Part shown: positions 42,151 through 54,200 of the stretch, piece by piece
Position numbering within the stretch: the first letter of the stretch is position 1
How the letters are laid out: the number at the start of each line of letters is the position of its first letter
Assembly (NCBI GenBank): GCA_963665195.1
Contig: OY762070.1
Coordinates: 620,001-684,000 of the forward strand
Direction: 5' to 3'
Length of the DNA stretch: 64,000 bases
DNA from: VXYL01 sp963665195
GTDB taxonomy: Bacteria > Pseudomonadota > Gammaproteobacteria > Pseudomonadales > Azotimanducaceae
Program-made: the position numbers and the translations under genes
The notes under the pieces: model-generated
Databases searched by the model: none
Seen by the model: the letters and a program-made list of their open reading frames with translations, nothing else
What the model was told of the DNA's origin: nothing

Positions 42151-42969
42151 CTAGTCGGCGTCGCCCAAGGCCAGCGACCTGAGCGTGCCGCCGACGTGGC
42201 GGCCGAGCAGAAAACGGCCGCCTTGGATGTAGGCGCCGCCGTCCAGACGCACTGCCGTACCGCTGCCGTGGGCCAGGCCGTTGATGCACTCGTCGCCCTC
42301 GAACATCCACGGCTCGCCGTCCACGACCAGCGCGCAGCGGGCCACCGCGACCACCGGCGCGGCGGCCGTGAGCCGCCCGGTGTCCCACACCTCGAACGAC
42401 ATCTCGCCATCCGGCGAGCGCTTCACGCCGGGGCCGTGCTGGCGACCGAAGGCGAAGTGGCCGCGGTAGAGGGTGCCGTCGCGCCACTGGAAATGACCCA
42501 GCCCGTGCCGCTCGTCGCGCATGAACCAGCCGTGGTAGCGGTTGCCGTTGGCCCAGGCGAGTTCGCCGAGCCCGTGGCGCCGGCCGCCGAGGAAGGCGCC
42601 GGAGTAGATCGCGCCGTCGGCGTATTCGTAGGTGCCTTCGCCGACGATCTCGCCGTTCTGGAACTCGCCTTCGTAGAGGTCGCCCGAGGGCAGCCGCAGC
42701 GCGCCGCGGCCATGCCGGACGCCGCCCGCGAACACGCCTTCGTAGACCGTGCCGTCCGGGGCGGAGTAGACGCCGAAGCCATGCATGAGACCGGCCGCGA
42801 ACGCACCTTCGTAGCGCTGGCCGTCGCCCCACGCCATCACGCCCCGGCCGTGCGGCTGGCCATCGCGCAGCTCGCCCTCGTAGGACGGCGCGGCCTCGCC
42901 CGCTTCGCCCTGCGCGAGCGCGGCGCGGGCGACCAGCGCGGCAGCGAGAAGAACGCGGCGTCGAATCAT
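42151..42969 (-). CDS. Secreted MORN-repeat protein
   Basis: The 272-residue protein has a signal peptide (RRRVLLAAALVARAALAQG) and about eight MORN repeats of the form YEGxxxxGxxHGxG (SYEGELRDGQPHGRGVMAW, RYEGAFAAGLMHGFGVY, LYEGEFQNGEIVGEGTY). MORN proteins bind lipids or act as spacers. The signal peptide predicts a periplasmic or surface location. The kinase-like gene follows after 2 nt, so the two form one unit. Confidence 0.87.
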   Translation of the reverse strand: MIRRRVLLAAALVARAALAQGEAGEAAPSYEGELRDGQPHGRGVMAWGDGQRYEGAFAAGLMHGFGVYSAPDGTVYEGVFAGGVRHGRGALRLPSGDLYEGEFQNGEIVGEGTYEYADGAIYSGAFLGGRRHGLGELAWANGNRYHGWFMRDERHGLGHFQWRDGTLYRGHFAFGRQHGPGVKRSPDGEMSFEVWDTGRLTAAAPVVAVARCALVVDGEPWMFEGDECINGLAHGSGTAVRLDGGAYIQGGRFLLGRHVGGTLRSLALGDAD

Positions 42970-43102
42970 GCGGCACTCCCTATCGGACGCGATCGGGAAG
43001 CGTAGGCGACCGGTCGCGCCACCCGCGAGTGTCGCCATTCGACAAGCGTCCAGCAACCGTCTACTCTCGGCTTGCGAGGTGCAGGCAGCGCGGAGGCCCG
43101 CC

Positions 43103-43963
43103 ATGCGCATCGAACCGAGCGGCGCGACGCTGGGCGCGACCGTCACCGACATCGACCTGGCAGCGCTCACCGATGCCGCGTTCAAGACCATCGAGGACGC
43201 TTGGCACCGCCACGCCGTGCTGGTGTTCCCGAATCAGGGCCTGAGCGATGCCGACCACATGGCCTTCACGCGGCGCTTCGGACGCCTCGAACGCGGCCTG
43301 CGGCGACGCCGCGGCAGCGATCTCGGCCGCCTCTCCAACGTCGCCAAGGACGGTGCCGTGGTGCCGCCGCAGGAGCTTCAGGCGCGCTTCCAGCGCGGCA
43401 ACCGGGAGTGGCACTCGGACAGCTCCTACAAGCGAATCGGCGCCAAGGCGTCCATCCTAGCGGCCCACGTCACGCCGAGCCGGGGCGGCGAGACCGAGTG
43501 GGCCGACATGCGCGCCGCCTGGGACGCCCTCGATTTCGCTACCCAGGCATGGCTCGCGGACAAGGTCGCGATGCACAGCTACCGCTTCAGCCACGCTTGG
43601 CACGGCGGCCTGGACCTGCTGAGCCGCACGGACCTCGACGACCTGCCGCCGGTGCGGCATCCGCTGCTGCGCGTCCATCCCGCCACCGGTCGGAGAAGCC
43701 TGTTCGTCGGCCGCCATGCGAGCCGCATCATCGGCGAACCGGTACAGACCTCGCGGCGCCTGCTGCGCGACCTCACGCACGAGGCTTGCCAGCCGCCGCG
43801 CGTCTGGGGCCACCGCTGGCAACCCGGCGACATCGCCATCTGGGACAACCGCTGCGTGCTGCATCGCGGCCATCCGTGGCCGGCCGAGGAAGCGCGGGTG
43901 ATGGCCCGCTCGACAGTCGCCGGGGATGCCGCCGACAACGAATGGGCGGCGGACGCCGCCTGA
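43103..43963 (+). CDS. TauD/TfdA-family alpha-ketoglutarate-dependent dioxygenase
   Basis: The ATG at 43,103 follows GGAGG. The 286-residue protein has the iron-binding His and Asp in REWHSDSSYK (H104, D106) and the distal His in CVLHRGHPW. The N-terminus (SGATLGATVTDIDLAAL) and VLVFPNQGLSD are typical. The family hydroxylates sulfonates, phenoxy acids or other small molecules using 2-oxoglutarate and oxygen. Substrate unknown. Confidence 0.9.
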   Translation: MRIEPSGATLGATVTDIDLAALTDAAFKTIEDAWHRHAVLVFPNQGLSDADHMAFTRRFGRLERGLRRRRGSDLGRLSNVAKDGAVVPPQELQARFQRGNREWHSDSSYKRIGAKASILAAHVTPSRGGETEWADMRAAWDALDFATQAWLADKVAMHSYRFSHAWHGGLDLLSRTDLDDLPPVRHPLLRVHPATGRRSLFVGRHASRIIGEPVQTSRRLLRDLTHEACQPPRVWGHRWQPGDIAIWDNRCVLHRGHPWPAEEARVMARSTVAGDAADNEWAADAA

Positions 43964-43983
43964 CCAACCAAGAGGACCAGATC

Positions 43984-44310
43984 ATGGGCAAGTACCTTTT
44001 TCAAGCGACCTACACCCCGGCCGGGCTCGCCGGCCTGCGCGCCGAGGGCGGCAGCCGCCGTCGCGACGCATTGACCAGCACCATCGAAGGCATGGGCGGC
44101 AGCGTCGAGGCGCTCTACTACGCCTTCGGCAAGCCGGACCTGCACATCATCGCCGAGCTGCCCGACGACGCCGCGGCGGCTGCCGTGTCCATGGCCATCG
44201 GCGCGGCGGGGGCGTTGGACATCGCCGCGACCGTGCTGGTGGCGCCAGAGACGGTGGACGAGGCGGTGGCGAAGAGCGTGCCCTACCGGGCGCCCGGCAG
44301 CGCGGACTGA
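43984..44310 (+). CDS. GYD-domain protein
   Basis: The 108-residue protein begins MGKYLFQATYTPAGLAGL and contains GSVEALYYAFGKPDLHIIAE, the pattern of GYD-domain (ferredoxin-like dimer) proteins. It lies 20 nt after the TauD-like gene and is probably co-transcribed. Function unknown. Confidence 0.85.
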   Translation: MGKYLFQATYTPAGLAGLRAEGGSRRRDALTSTIEGMGGSVEALYYAFGKPDLHIIAELPDDAAAAAVSMAIGAAGALDIAATVLVAPETVDEAVAKSVPYRAPGSAD

Positions 44311-44319
44311 CGACGGCCC

Positions 44320-45135
44320 TCAGCGCCCTTTGAACGTCGGCTCGCGCTTGTCGACGAACGCCCGCGCAGCGAGGCGGTGGTCCTCGGTATCGAAGGTGCG
44401 CGTCATGTGGACGGCTTCGAGGTCCAGCACGTCGCCCAGCGAGCCGCGCTCGGCGGCGTTGAGGTTCTTCTTCATGTAGCCGAGCGCGATGGTCGGCGCT
44501 GCGGCCAGGCGCTCCGCCCACTGCGCCACCGCGCCCGGGAACGCCTCCGCGCTGTAGACGCGATTCACCAGTCCGATCCGCTCGGCCTCGGCGGCGTCCA
44601 AGACGTCCGCCGTGAAGTACAGCTCGCGGGCCTTGGCGGCGCCTACCAGATGCGGCAGGAAGTAGGCGCCGCCGTAATCGCCCGCGAGGCCGATCCTGGC
44701 GAAAGCCGTCGTGAACTTCGCGTTCTCGGAGGCGATGCGCATGTCGCAGGCCAGCGCGAACGACAAGCCGCCGCCGGCGGCCGCGCCCGGAATCGCCGCC
44801 AGCGTCGGCTTCGGCATCTCGTGCAGGGCGCGGCAAAGCTCGGTGCTGCGGCGCAGACCGGCGACGCGGGCCTCGAAGCCCGGACGTTCGGCGCGCGAGG
44901 CGGCGACCTGCCCTGCCTTGGCGAAGCCTTTGACGTCGCCGCCGGCGGAGAACGCGTTGCCGGCGCCGGTGAGCACGACCGCGCGCACGGCCGGGTCGGC
45001 TGCGAGGCGCGGGATGGCGCTCTCCAAGCCCGCCGACATCTCGCCCGACAGCGCATTCAGCGCCTCCGGGCGGTTCATCGTCAGCGTCGCGACGCCCGCT
45101 TCGAAGGTCTCGATCAGATGGCCTTGGTCCGACAT
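44320..45135 (-). CDS. Enoyl-CoA hydratase/isomerase family protein
   Basis: The 271-residue crotonase-fold protein has both oxyanion-hole segments: NAFSAGGDVKGFAKAG and AAIPGAAAGGGLSFALACD. The active-site region is FARIGLAGDYGGAYFLPHLVG, in which an Asp occupies the place of one usual catalytic Glu; this is seen in several subfamilies. It is divergent from an acyl-CoA dehydrogenase gene, suggesting a shared acyl-CoA pathway. Confidence 0.9.
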   Translation of the reverse strand: MSDQGHLIETFEAGVATLTMNRPEALNALSGEMSAGLESAIPRLAADPAVRAVVLTGAGNAFSAGGDVKGFAKAGQVAASRAERPGFEARVAGLRRSTELCRALHEMPKPTLAAIPGAAAGGGLSFALACDMRIASENAKFTTAFARIGLAGDYGGAYFLPHLVGAAKARELYFTADVLDAAEAERIGLVNRVYSAEAFPGAVAQWAERLAAAPTIALGYMKKNLNAAERGSLGDVLDLEAVHMTRTFDTEDHRLAARAFVDKREPTFKGR

Positions 45136-45176
45136 GGGCGCGCCAAGCGATAGCGAAGCTGCGTATGCTACACGCC

Positions 45177-46361
45177 ATGCACGATCTCGCCGCGTTCCGC
45201 GCCGAAATCCGAGTCTGGCTGGAGGCGAACTGTCCGCCCGGCGCGCGCGGCGCGGGGTCGGTTCCGTGGGGCAGCCGCAAGGTTGCGCTCGACGACGACG
45301 CGAAGCTCTGGCTCCGGCGCATGGCGGCGCGCGGCTGGACCGTGCCCACTTGGCCCGAGCGCTACGGCGGCGCGGCGCTCGACAAGGAGCGCTATGCCAT
45401 CCTGATCGAGGAACTCAGGCGCATCGACGCCCGTCCGCCGCTCACCGGCCGCGGCGTCAACTACATCGGCCCGACGCTGCTCGAACTCGGCAGCGACGAG
45501 CAGAAGGCGCGCTGGCTGCCCGGCATCGCCCGCGGCGACGGCGGCTGGGCGATGGGCTATTCCGAACCCGGCGCCGGCTCGGATCTCGCGAGCCTGTCGC
45601 TGCGCGCCGTGCGCGACGGCGACCGCTATGTGCTGAACGGCCGCAAGATCTGGACCTCCGACGCCATGGATGCGGACTACATCTTCGTGCTGGTGCGCAC
45701 ATCGCCGAACAAGCCCAAGCACCAGGGCATCAGCCTGATCCTCGTGGACATGCACCAGCCCGGCGTGCAGGTGCGCCCCATCCGCCTGCTGTCCGGCGCA
45801 TCGCCCTTCAACGAGACGCTGTTCGAGGATGCCGTCGCCAGCGCCGCGGATGTCGTGGGCGGCGTCGACAACGGCTGGAGCGTCGGCAAGCGGCTGCTGC
45901 AGTTCGAGCGCTCCACCCACGCCGGCATCAACACCTCCGGCTCGCAGGGTGGGCGCGCCGCGGACAGTGCGCTGCCTGCCGCGGTGCAGCGCTACGCGAA
46001 CGCGGCGGGCGGTCGAATCCAAGACACGGCGCTGCGGGAGAGGCTGCTCGATCACGAACTGGCGCACCGCGCGCAGCGGCTGACCCAGCTTCGGGTGATC
46101 GAGGAGACGGCGGCGCGTGCCCCGGGCTTCGCCTCCTCCGCGGTGAAGCTGACCGGCGCATTGAACGCCCAGCGCGGCCACGAACTGCTGATCCAAGCGA
46201 TGGGCAGCGCCGGCATCGGCTGGTCCGGCCCCGGATTCGACGCCGCCGAGGTCGAAGCGGTGCGCGACTGGCTGCGGCAGAAGGCGCTGACCATCGCCGG
46301 CGGCACCAAGGAGATCCAGCTCAACATCATCGCCAAGCGCGTGCTCGGCCTGCCGGACTGA
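45177..46361 (+). CDS. Acyl-CoA dehydrogenase
   Basis: The roughly 394-residue flavoprotein oxidises an acyl-CoA at the alpha-beta bond. Family motifs are clear: PTWPERYGGAALDKERYAIL, MGYSEPGAGSDLASL, YVLNGRKIWTS and the C-terminal TIAGGTKEIQLNIIAKRVLG. An ATG at 45,165 is an alternative start. It faces the enoyl-CoA hydratase gene with about 41 nt between, so the intergenic gap must hold both promoters. Confidence 0.92.
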   Translation: MHDLAAFRAEIRVWLEANCPPGARGAGSVPWGSRKVALDDDAKLWLRRMAARGWTVPTWPERYGGAALDKERYAILIEELRRIDARPPLTGRGVNYIGPTLLELGSDEQKARWLPGIARGDGGWAMGYSEPGAGSDLASLSLRAVRDGDRYVLNGRKIWTSDAMDADYIFVLVRTSPNKPKHQGISLILVDMHQPGVQVRPIRLLSGASPFNETLFEDAVASAADVVGGVDNGWSVGKRLLQFERSTHAGINTSGSQGGRAADSALPAAVQRYANAAGGRIQDTALRERLLDHELAHRAQRLTQLRVIEETAARAPGFASSAVKLTGALNAQRGHELLIQAMGSAGIGWSGPGFDAAEVEAVRDWLRQKALTIAGGTKEIQLNIIAKRVLGLPD

Positions 46362-46397
46362 GCTATGCTGGCACCCATAGCCAATTTGGTGGTCGCC

Positions 46398-46754
46398 ATG
46401 GGATTGACCTTTCTCGAAGTCAGCGTAGCTGGCCCGGCTACCCCCGACAGATCCGAGTCTGTGGAGTTCCTGGTGGACTCGGGCGCCATTCACTCGGTGG
46501 TTGCGGCCCCAACTTTGGAAAGACTGGGAGTCGAGCCGCTCGATGAACAGGTGTTCAGGCTGGCCGATGGAACGAAAGTCGTCCGTCGCAAGGGCGGCGC
46601 GGTGTTCCGCTACGACGACCGAGTCGGCGTTGCCGACGTGATCTTCGGCGAGGCGGGCGATAGCAACCTCATGGGGGCCACGACGCTCGAGTCCCTCGGT
46701 CTTGCCCTCGATCCGCTGCGGCGTGAGTTGAAGCCCTTGCCCATGGTCCTGTGA
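46398..46754 (+). CDS. Clan AA (retropepsin-like) aspartic protease
   Basis: The 118-residue product has the single-domain aspartic-protease motif VEFLVDSGAIHSVV and a C-terminal LMGATTLESLGLALDP, as in bacterial retropepsin-like proteins that act as dimers. An ATG at 46,365 is an alternative start. There is no signal peptide. It stands between the acyl-CoA dehydrogenase and a small hypothetical gene. Confidence 0.8.
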   Translation: MGLTFLEVSVAGPATPDRSESVEFLVDSGAIHSVVAAPTLERLGVEPLDEQVFRLADGTKVVRRKGGAVFRYDDRVGVADVIFGEAGDSNLMGATTLESLGLALDPLRRELKPLPMVL

Positions 46755-46808
46755 GACCGCAACTCGCCGTACAATCGGCGGCATGATCGCTGTCCGGGAG
46801 TTCGAGGC

Positions 46809-47042
46809 ATGGCTACGCTGAACGACGCGATCGCCCATTTGGAGTCTGGCGACTGGCAGGCCGCGCACGGCATCGTCCAGCAGGACGGCAGCGCCCTCGG
46901 CTGCTGGGCGCACGGCGTCGTCCACCTCATGGAGGGAGACCGCCGCAACGCCGGCTACTGGTACGGCCGCGCCGGCCGCGAGCTGCCGGCAGGAGACGCG
47001 ATCGGGCGCGAGATCGCCGCCCTCAAGGAAGCGGCCGGCTGA
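46809..47042 (+). CDS. Small hypothetical protein
   Basis: The 77-residue product is not recognised by name. It is helical (LNDAIAHLESGDWQAAHGIV, then WAHGVVHLMEGDRRNAGYWY) and resembles a single TPR-like hairpin. It begins 16 nt before the enolase-family gene's operon neighbour and is likely co-transcribed with it. Confidence 0.65.
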   Translation: MATLNDAIAHLESGDWQAAHGIVQQDGSALGCWAHGVVHLMEGDRRNAGYWYGRAGRELPAGDAIGREIAALKEAAG

Positions 47043-47058
47043 GCCAGCGCCCAGCCCC

Positions 47059-48189
47059 GTGAAGATCACCGCGGTTCGGTCGTTTCTGGCGCACCCCCAC
47101 ACGGCCAAGAACCTTTGCTTCGTGCGCATCGACACGGACGAGGGCCTTCACGGCTGGGGCGAGTGCTACACCCAGGCCGACCGCGACCTGCAGATCACCG
47201 CGCACATCGACGCCCTCGAACGCTATCTCGTCGGACGGGACGCTTCCCGCATCCGCGCCTTCACCCAGGCCGCCTACGACGACTTCGCCGCCCGCCGCAC
47301 CGCCATGGACTACTGCTGCGCCATCAGCGGCATCGAGCAGGCGCTGTGGGACATCGCCGGCAAGGCGGCCGGGATGCCCGTCCACAAGCTACTCGGCGGC
47401 GCCTGCCGCGACGCCGTTCGGGTATACGCCAACGGCTGGAGCGGAGGCGCGGACTCGCCGGAGGCGCTGGCCGAACGCGCCGCGGCCATCGTCGAGCGCG
47501 GCTTCACCGCGCTCAAGTTCGATCCCGTGCCCGGCCCTTGGCGCACGTTCGTCGACAAGACGGTCGAGCGCCGCGCCATCGACAACGTCTACGCGGTGCG
47601 CCGCGCCGTCGGCGACGATGTCGACATCCTGGTCGAGATGCACCGGCGGCTCGCGCCCATGCACGCGGTCGGCATCGCCCGGGCCATCGAGGATGCGCGC
47701 CCGTTCTGGTTCGAGGAGCCCGTGCTGGCGGAGAACATCGAAGCCTTGGCACGAGCCAGGCGCGACATCCGCATCCCAGTGGTCACCGGCGAGGCGCTGT
47801 ACGGCAAGTTCGGCTTCCGCGAAGTCTTCGAACGGGCCGCCGCAGACATCGTGAACCCCGACGTGTGCAACGTCGGCGGCATACTGGAACTCAAGGAGAT
47901 CGCGGCGATGGCAGAGCCGTACTTCGTCGCCGTATCGCCGCACAACTACAACAGCACGACGATCGGCCTTGCCGCCACGGCGCAAGCCTCGGCGGCGATG
48001 CCCAACTTCCTGATCACCGAGTACTTCGTCAACTTCGAGGCATTCGGGAACCGCATCGCGCAGCAGCCGTGGCCGGTGGAGAACGGCTTCGTCCGAGTGC
48101 CCGACACGCCGGGCCTCGGCATCGAACTGGACGCGGCGGCCGTCGCCGCGCACCCGTATCGGCCGTTCCCCGCCCGTCGGATCGGCTGA
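47059..48189 (+). CDS. Mandelate racemase/muconate lactonizing (enolase superfamily) enzyme, galactonate-dehydratase-like
   Basis: The 376-residue protein starts at GTG. The catalytic set is visible: ALKFDP (K153), VEMHRR (E193, H195), FWFEEP (E219), VTGEALYG (E245) and VSPHNYNST (H295). The ligand pattern E/E/E with His bases fits acid-sugar dehydratases. Substrate not determinable. With the SMP-30 hydrolase and TctABC it suggests sugar-acid catabolism. Confidence 0.88.
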   Translation: MKITAVRSFLAHPHTAKNLCFVRIDTDEGLHGWGECYTQADRDLQITAHIDALERYLVGRDASRIRAFTQAAYDDFAARRTAMDYCCAISGIEQALWDIAGKAAGMPVHKLLGGACRDAVRVYANGWSGGADSPEALAERAAAIVERGFTALKFDPVPGPWRTFVDKTVERRAIDNVYAVRRAVGDDVDILVEMHRRLAPMHAVGIARAIEDARPFWFEEPVLAENIEALARARRDIRIPVVTGEALYGKFGFREVFERAAADIVNPDVCNVGGILELKEIAAMAEPYFVAVSPHNYNSTTIGLAATAQASAAMPNFLITEYFVNFEAFGNRIAQQPWPVENGFVRVPDTPGLGIELDAAAVAAHPYRPFPARRIG

Positions 48190-48201
48190 CTGCCGAGACC
48201 G

Positions 48202-48801
48202 CTAAAGGACGTTCCGCCCGCCGTCGTCCAGCTGCTCCGGGCGCTGCCAGTAGCTGTACTGCGGCGTCCAGCTTTCGCCGTCGATGCCAGCCATGCCGAG
48301 CAGGCCCCATAGTCCGCAGTAGATGTCGCCGGGGCCGAACGAGCACGCGTTCTTGCGCATGATCGCGTCGCCCTGCAGCTCGTAGACCACGGCGCCGGGG
48401 TAGTTCTCCGCCTCGCCGTAGACGCCCTGCTCCTTGATGTAGGCGCCGCCGCCATGGGATGCGAGGCGAAAGCGCCAGCCGCGCGAGTTCGCGAAGCTGC
48501 GCTGCACGGCCGGTGCGTCCTTGGACACCAGCACCACGGCCAGCGCCGATTCCAAGTGCGGCAGCAGGCCGTTGAAGCCGTCAGCCCAGAGGGTGCAATA
48601 GCGGCAGCCCTGGCCCATGTTGTGGATGACGAGGAGCTGCTGGCGGCCTGCGAACAGCGCCCGCAGCGTCGTCTCCCCGGACTCGGTCTCCAACGCGTAG
48701 TCCGGTACGGGCGCGCCCGATGATGACCTGCGCAGCCGATTGAGCTCGGCCGAGAGGGCGGCGATTTGGCGCTCGATCTCCTCCAAGCGCTGGGCGGGCA
48801 T
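48202..48801 (-). CDS. DUF899 thioredoxin-like protein
   Basis: The 199-residue protein has a coiled-coil N-terminus and a thioredoxin-like core with LLVIHNMGQGCRYCTLWADG, where a CxxC of the active-site type appears (CRYC), then VVLVSKDAPAVQRSFANSRG. This is the DUF899 pattern. It lies 13 nt after the pyrophosphatase gene and is probably co-transcribed. Confidence 0.88.
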   Translation of the reverse strand: MPAQRLEEIERQIAALSAELNRLRRSSSGAPVPDYALETESGETTLRALFAGRQQLLVIHNMGQGCRYCTLWADGFNGLLPHLESALAVVLVSKDAPAVQRSFANSRGWRFRLASHGGGAYIKEQGVYGEAENYPGAVVYELQGDAIMRKNACSFGPGDIYCGLWGLLGMAGIDGESWTPQYSYWQRPEQLDDGGRNVL

Positions 48802-48814
48802 GGCGGCCCTCGGC

Positions 48815-50860
<2,046 letters not shown>

Positions 50861-51255
50861 GAAGCCTTCGCTCCGCCCCCTTGCTTGAGTTGTCGGTTCG
50901 GCAGGCGAACGCCCGCCAAAGCGGCGGCACTCTACAGAGTGCATGGCGACAAGGCAACGCCTGGGCGAAGCCCCCACGTCGGCCCGCTGCGCAACGCCAA
51001 GCGGCATCCGAGCGCGATTCGAGCCGCGGGTGTCGCCCGCAGAACACAATACAATCACGAAATAGAAACGCTATTGACACTACGCACAGCGGCTTGGTAC
51101 GTTCGTGCTCCCCCGGGGAACGGCCTTCCTGTCCACGCCGGACACGTCGTCAAGCAGTCATGCAGGCTTGCGTCCTTCAAGCGACCGATGCGGCACGCTG
51201 TCGGCGGCGCGTTGCCGTTTGCCCGCTTCCGTCACTAGCCCCGATGGTTGGGTCC
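50861..51255. other. 395-nt divergent intergenic region with a candidate promoter
   Basis: This gap separates hppA (minus) from the giant repeat protein (plus). A perfect TTGACA occurs at 51,074-51,079 on the plus strand; the hexamer at 17-nt spacing (GTACGT) is a poor -10 match. The region around 51,050-51,075 is AT-rich for this genome. No structured RNA was recognised. Confidence 0.35.
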
Positions 51256-54200
51256 ATGCCCCTCGGTTGCGGCCGCGACTGCCAAGGGGCGCTACGGCAT
51301 TCCACTTCGCGCTTGGCCGGTCTCGTCGCAGCCCGGCGGCGCCATAGGCGCGCCCGGACCGGGAGCGGTCGCGCCGAGCCGTCCGTCGCAGGCTGGCTGG
51401 CATGCATCGCCGGGGCCGCCTTGTGGCTCGCGCTGCCAGCCTACGCCCAGCCGCAGATGGCCTTCAGCCAGATCGCGCAGACGAGCGCCACGCTGACGCT
51501 CAAGGGCCATGCGGGAAACTGGTCCTACTCGAACCGGCGCACCGGCATCTGCAAAGATGTCGCCGCCGGAACCGCCGCCGTCCGCATCGCCGGCCTCGCG
51601 CCCGCCACCAGCTACACCTTCGCCGCCTATGGCGACGCCCACTGCGCCGCGTCCGACGTGCTCGCAACCAAGGGCTTCACCACCGCCGCTGGCGTCGCCA
51701 CGTTGGACGCGAGCGCCGCCGCCACGGTCACCGTCTCCAACGTCACCCACAACAGCGCCCAGATCAGCGTCTCCAACCCCGTCCACAGCGACTTCTACCT
51801 CCGAGCAAGCGGCAACTGCCGCCTCTACAGCGCCTTTCCGCTGACCGGGCTGACCGCCAACACGTCCTACACCTACGACGTCTTCGACACGACCAATCAA
51901 TGCAACAGCGGCAAGCTGGGCACGGCGAGCTTCACGACCATGCAGTACTCGCTCACCGTCGCGCACTTCACCTACGACCACGTCGAACTCACGGTCGGGC
52001 TGCCTTCCGGCGCATGGTCCCATCGCCGCACAGCCCCCACGCAGGGCGCCTGCTCGGGCGCCGTCACCACCAGGGACTCCGACGTGAGCACGGGGCTCGC
52101 CGCCGCCACGAGCTACACGTGGACGGCCTATTCTTCGAGCAACTGCTCAGGAAGCGCCATCGCGCAGGCGAGTTTCACCACCCTGCCCCTGCCGGCCGTC
52201 AGCCACTCGAACGTCGAGGCGACCACAGCCACGGTAGCGCTCAGCAACTGGAAGACGTTCTGGTGGCTGAAGGGCACGGCGGCCGGCTCGAGCTGCGTCT
52301 GGCCGGTCACCGGCACGTACACCTACAACCTGTCCAGCCTCGACGAAGGCACCAGCCTAACCTTCAAGGCGTACCGGGACCCGACCTGCTCCACCGAGAT
52401 CGCCAGCACCACGTTCCTCACCAAGCCGGCCAAGGCGAAGATCGTGAAGATCGGCTCCGCCTCCGGCACCAACATCGCCGTGGAGTGGCTGGCCCTCCAA
52501 AGCGCTACCAGCTACACGCTGCAGTGGAAGTCAGGCGCCGAGAACTACAGCTCCAGCCGTCAGGCAACCATCACGACCGGCACAACCCACACGGTGACCG
52601 GCCTCACCCAAGGCACCGCCGAAACCATGCGCGTCAGGGCGGTCAATGCGACCGGCAACGGCGCCTGGTCCGACGACGCTACCGCGACGCCCACAGCCGT
52701 CGTCCTCAAAATCCTCTCCCGCAGGGCACAGGGCGGCACCCTGCAGATCGAAAACCATTCCACCCAGTGGTGGTTCAAGTACACGACTCCCGCGGGCGGC
52801 ACCTGCCGCACCACTACGTACGCATTCGTCGGTGTGGGGACCATCCTCACGCCCGGGACGACGTATACATACAAGGCCTACGACAAGGCCGGCTGCAACG
52901 CCGGGGACGTGATCGCCAGCATGACCTTCAAGACGGTCAACATCTACGTGTCAAACTTGACGCAGACGAGCGCGATCCTGAACATCGACGACTGGTCTGG
53001 CAAGTGGTGGTACAGAAGAAAGGGCCAGCACAACGTTTGCACGGAGCGCGCTTCTTCGAATTCGTACGCAGTACTTTCGCAGTTGACCAAGAACACCTCC
53101 TATACCTACGAGTACTTCCACGCCAACAAGTGCACCGACTCATCCTACCGGATCGGGTCACTTACCTTCGCCACCCTCGCGAGCCACACGCTGTCGGTCA
53201 GCAACAAGACCCAAACGGGTGCGACCCTGACGATTGGCAATCTCGGAAGCGGACAGACGTGGTACTACAAGGGTAGCCAGAGCGGTGCCCAATGCACGAG
53301 AGTTGCTCAAGGAATCGGGCAACTCACGTCGTCGGTCAACATCTCCACGCTGACCAATGGCACGACCTACACCTACGGAGCGTACATTGACGCAGCCTGC
53401 GCGACGGAACGCGCTAGCACCACCTTCACGACGTTGGGTTTCAACGCCTCCGGCGTCGCTCACACTACGGCGGTCCTCAACCTCTCTGGTTGGTCGGGCA
53501 CTTGGTGGTACAAGGGGGACCAGCAGTCGGCAACCTGTACACAGCGAACAACCTACCAATGGGCCTCCATCAGCGGTCTGGAGAAAAACACCCAATACAC
53601 CTACACCGCGTACAAGAAGAGCGGCTGCGCCGCCGCCGACAAGATCGCGGAGGCGACATTCACGACGCTGCCGGACACCACCCTGACGGCAACCGGAATC
53701 ACGACGTCCGGCGCGAGGATCACCATCGATCACCTGCTGACCGGGACGGGCTGGTGGTACAAGGGCAGTCAAGCTGGCGCCCAATGCACCAAGGCCGGCA
53801 CCTACCGCAGCGTCACCTACGTGGATCTGTCGAGCCTCACGGCCAACACCTCCTATACATACAAGGCCTACGACGCCAGCGGCTGCGCGAGCGCGAACGA
53901 GATTGCGACCGAGACCTTTCCGACGCTGCCTCCGAAGCCGGCCACCCCAACCGCGGCGGCCGGCAGCGGCAGCGGCAAACTCGCGCTGTCCTCTTCGGTG
54001 GGCGGCGGCAGCGCCACCCTCAGCAAGTGGCAGTACGTCAAGAAGGCAGGCACGAACGCCTGGGAGACCACTTGGACCGACATCGCAACCACGTCGAAGA
54101 CGCTCAGCCACACCGTGACGGGTCTTACCGACTCCACGAACTACCGCTTCAAGGTGCGCGCCGTGAACGCCTCCGGCGATAGCGCCGAGTCCGATGCCTC

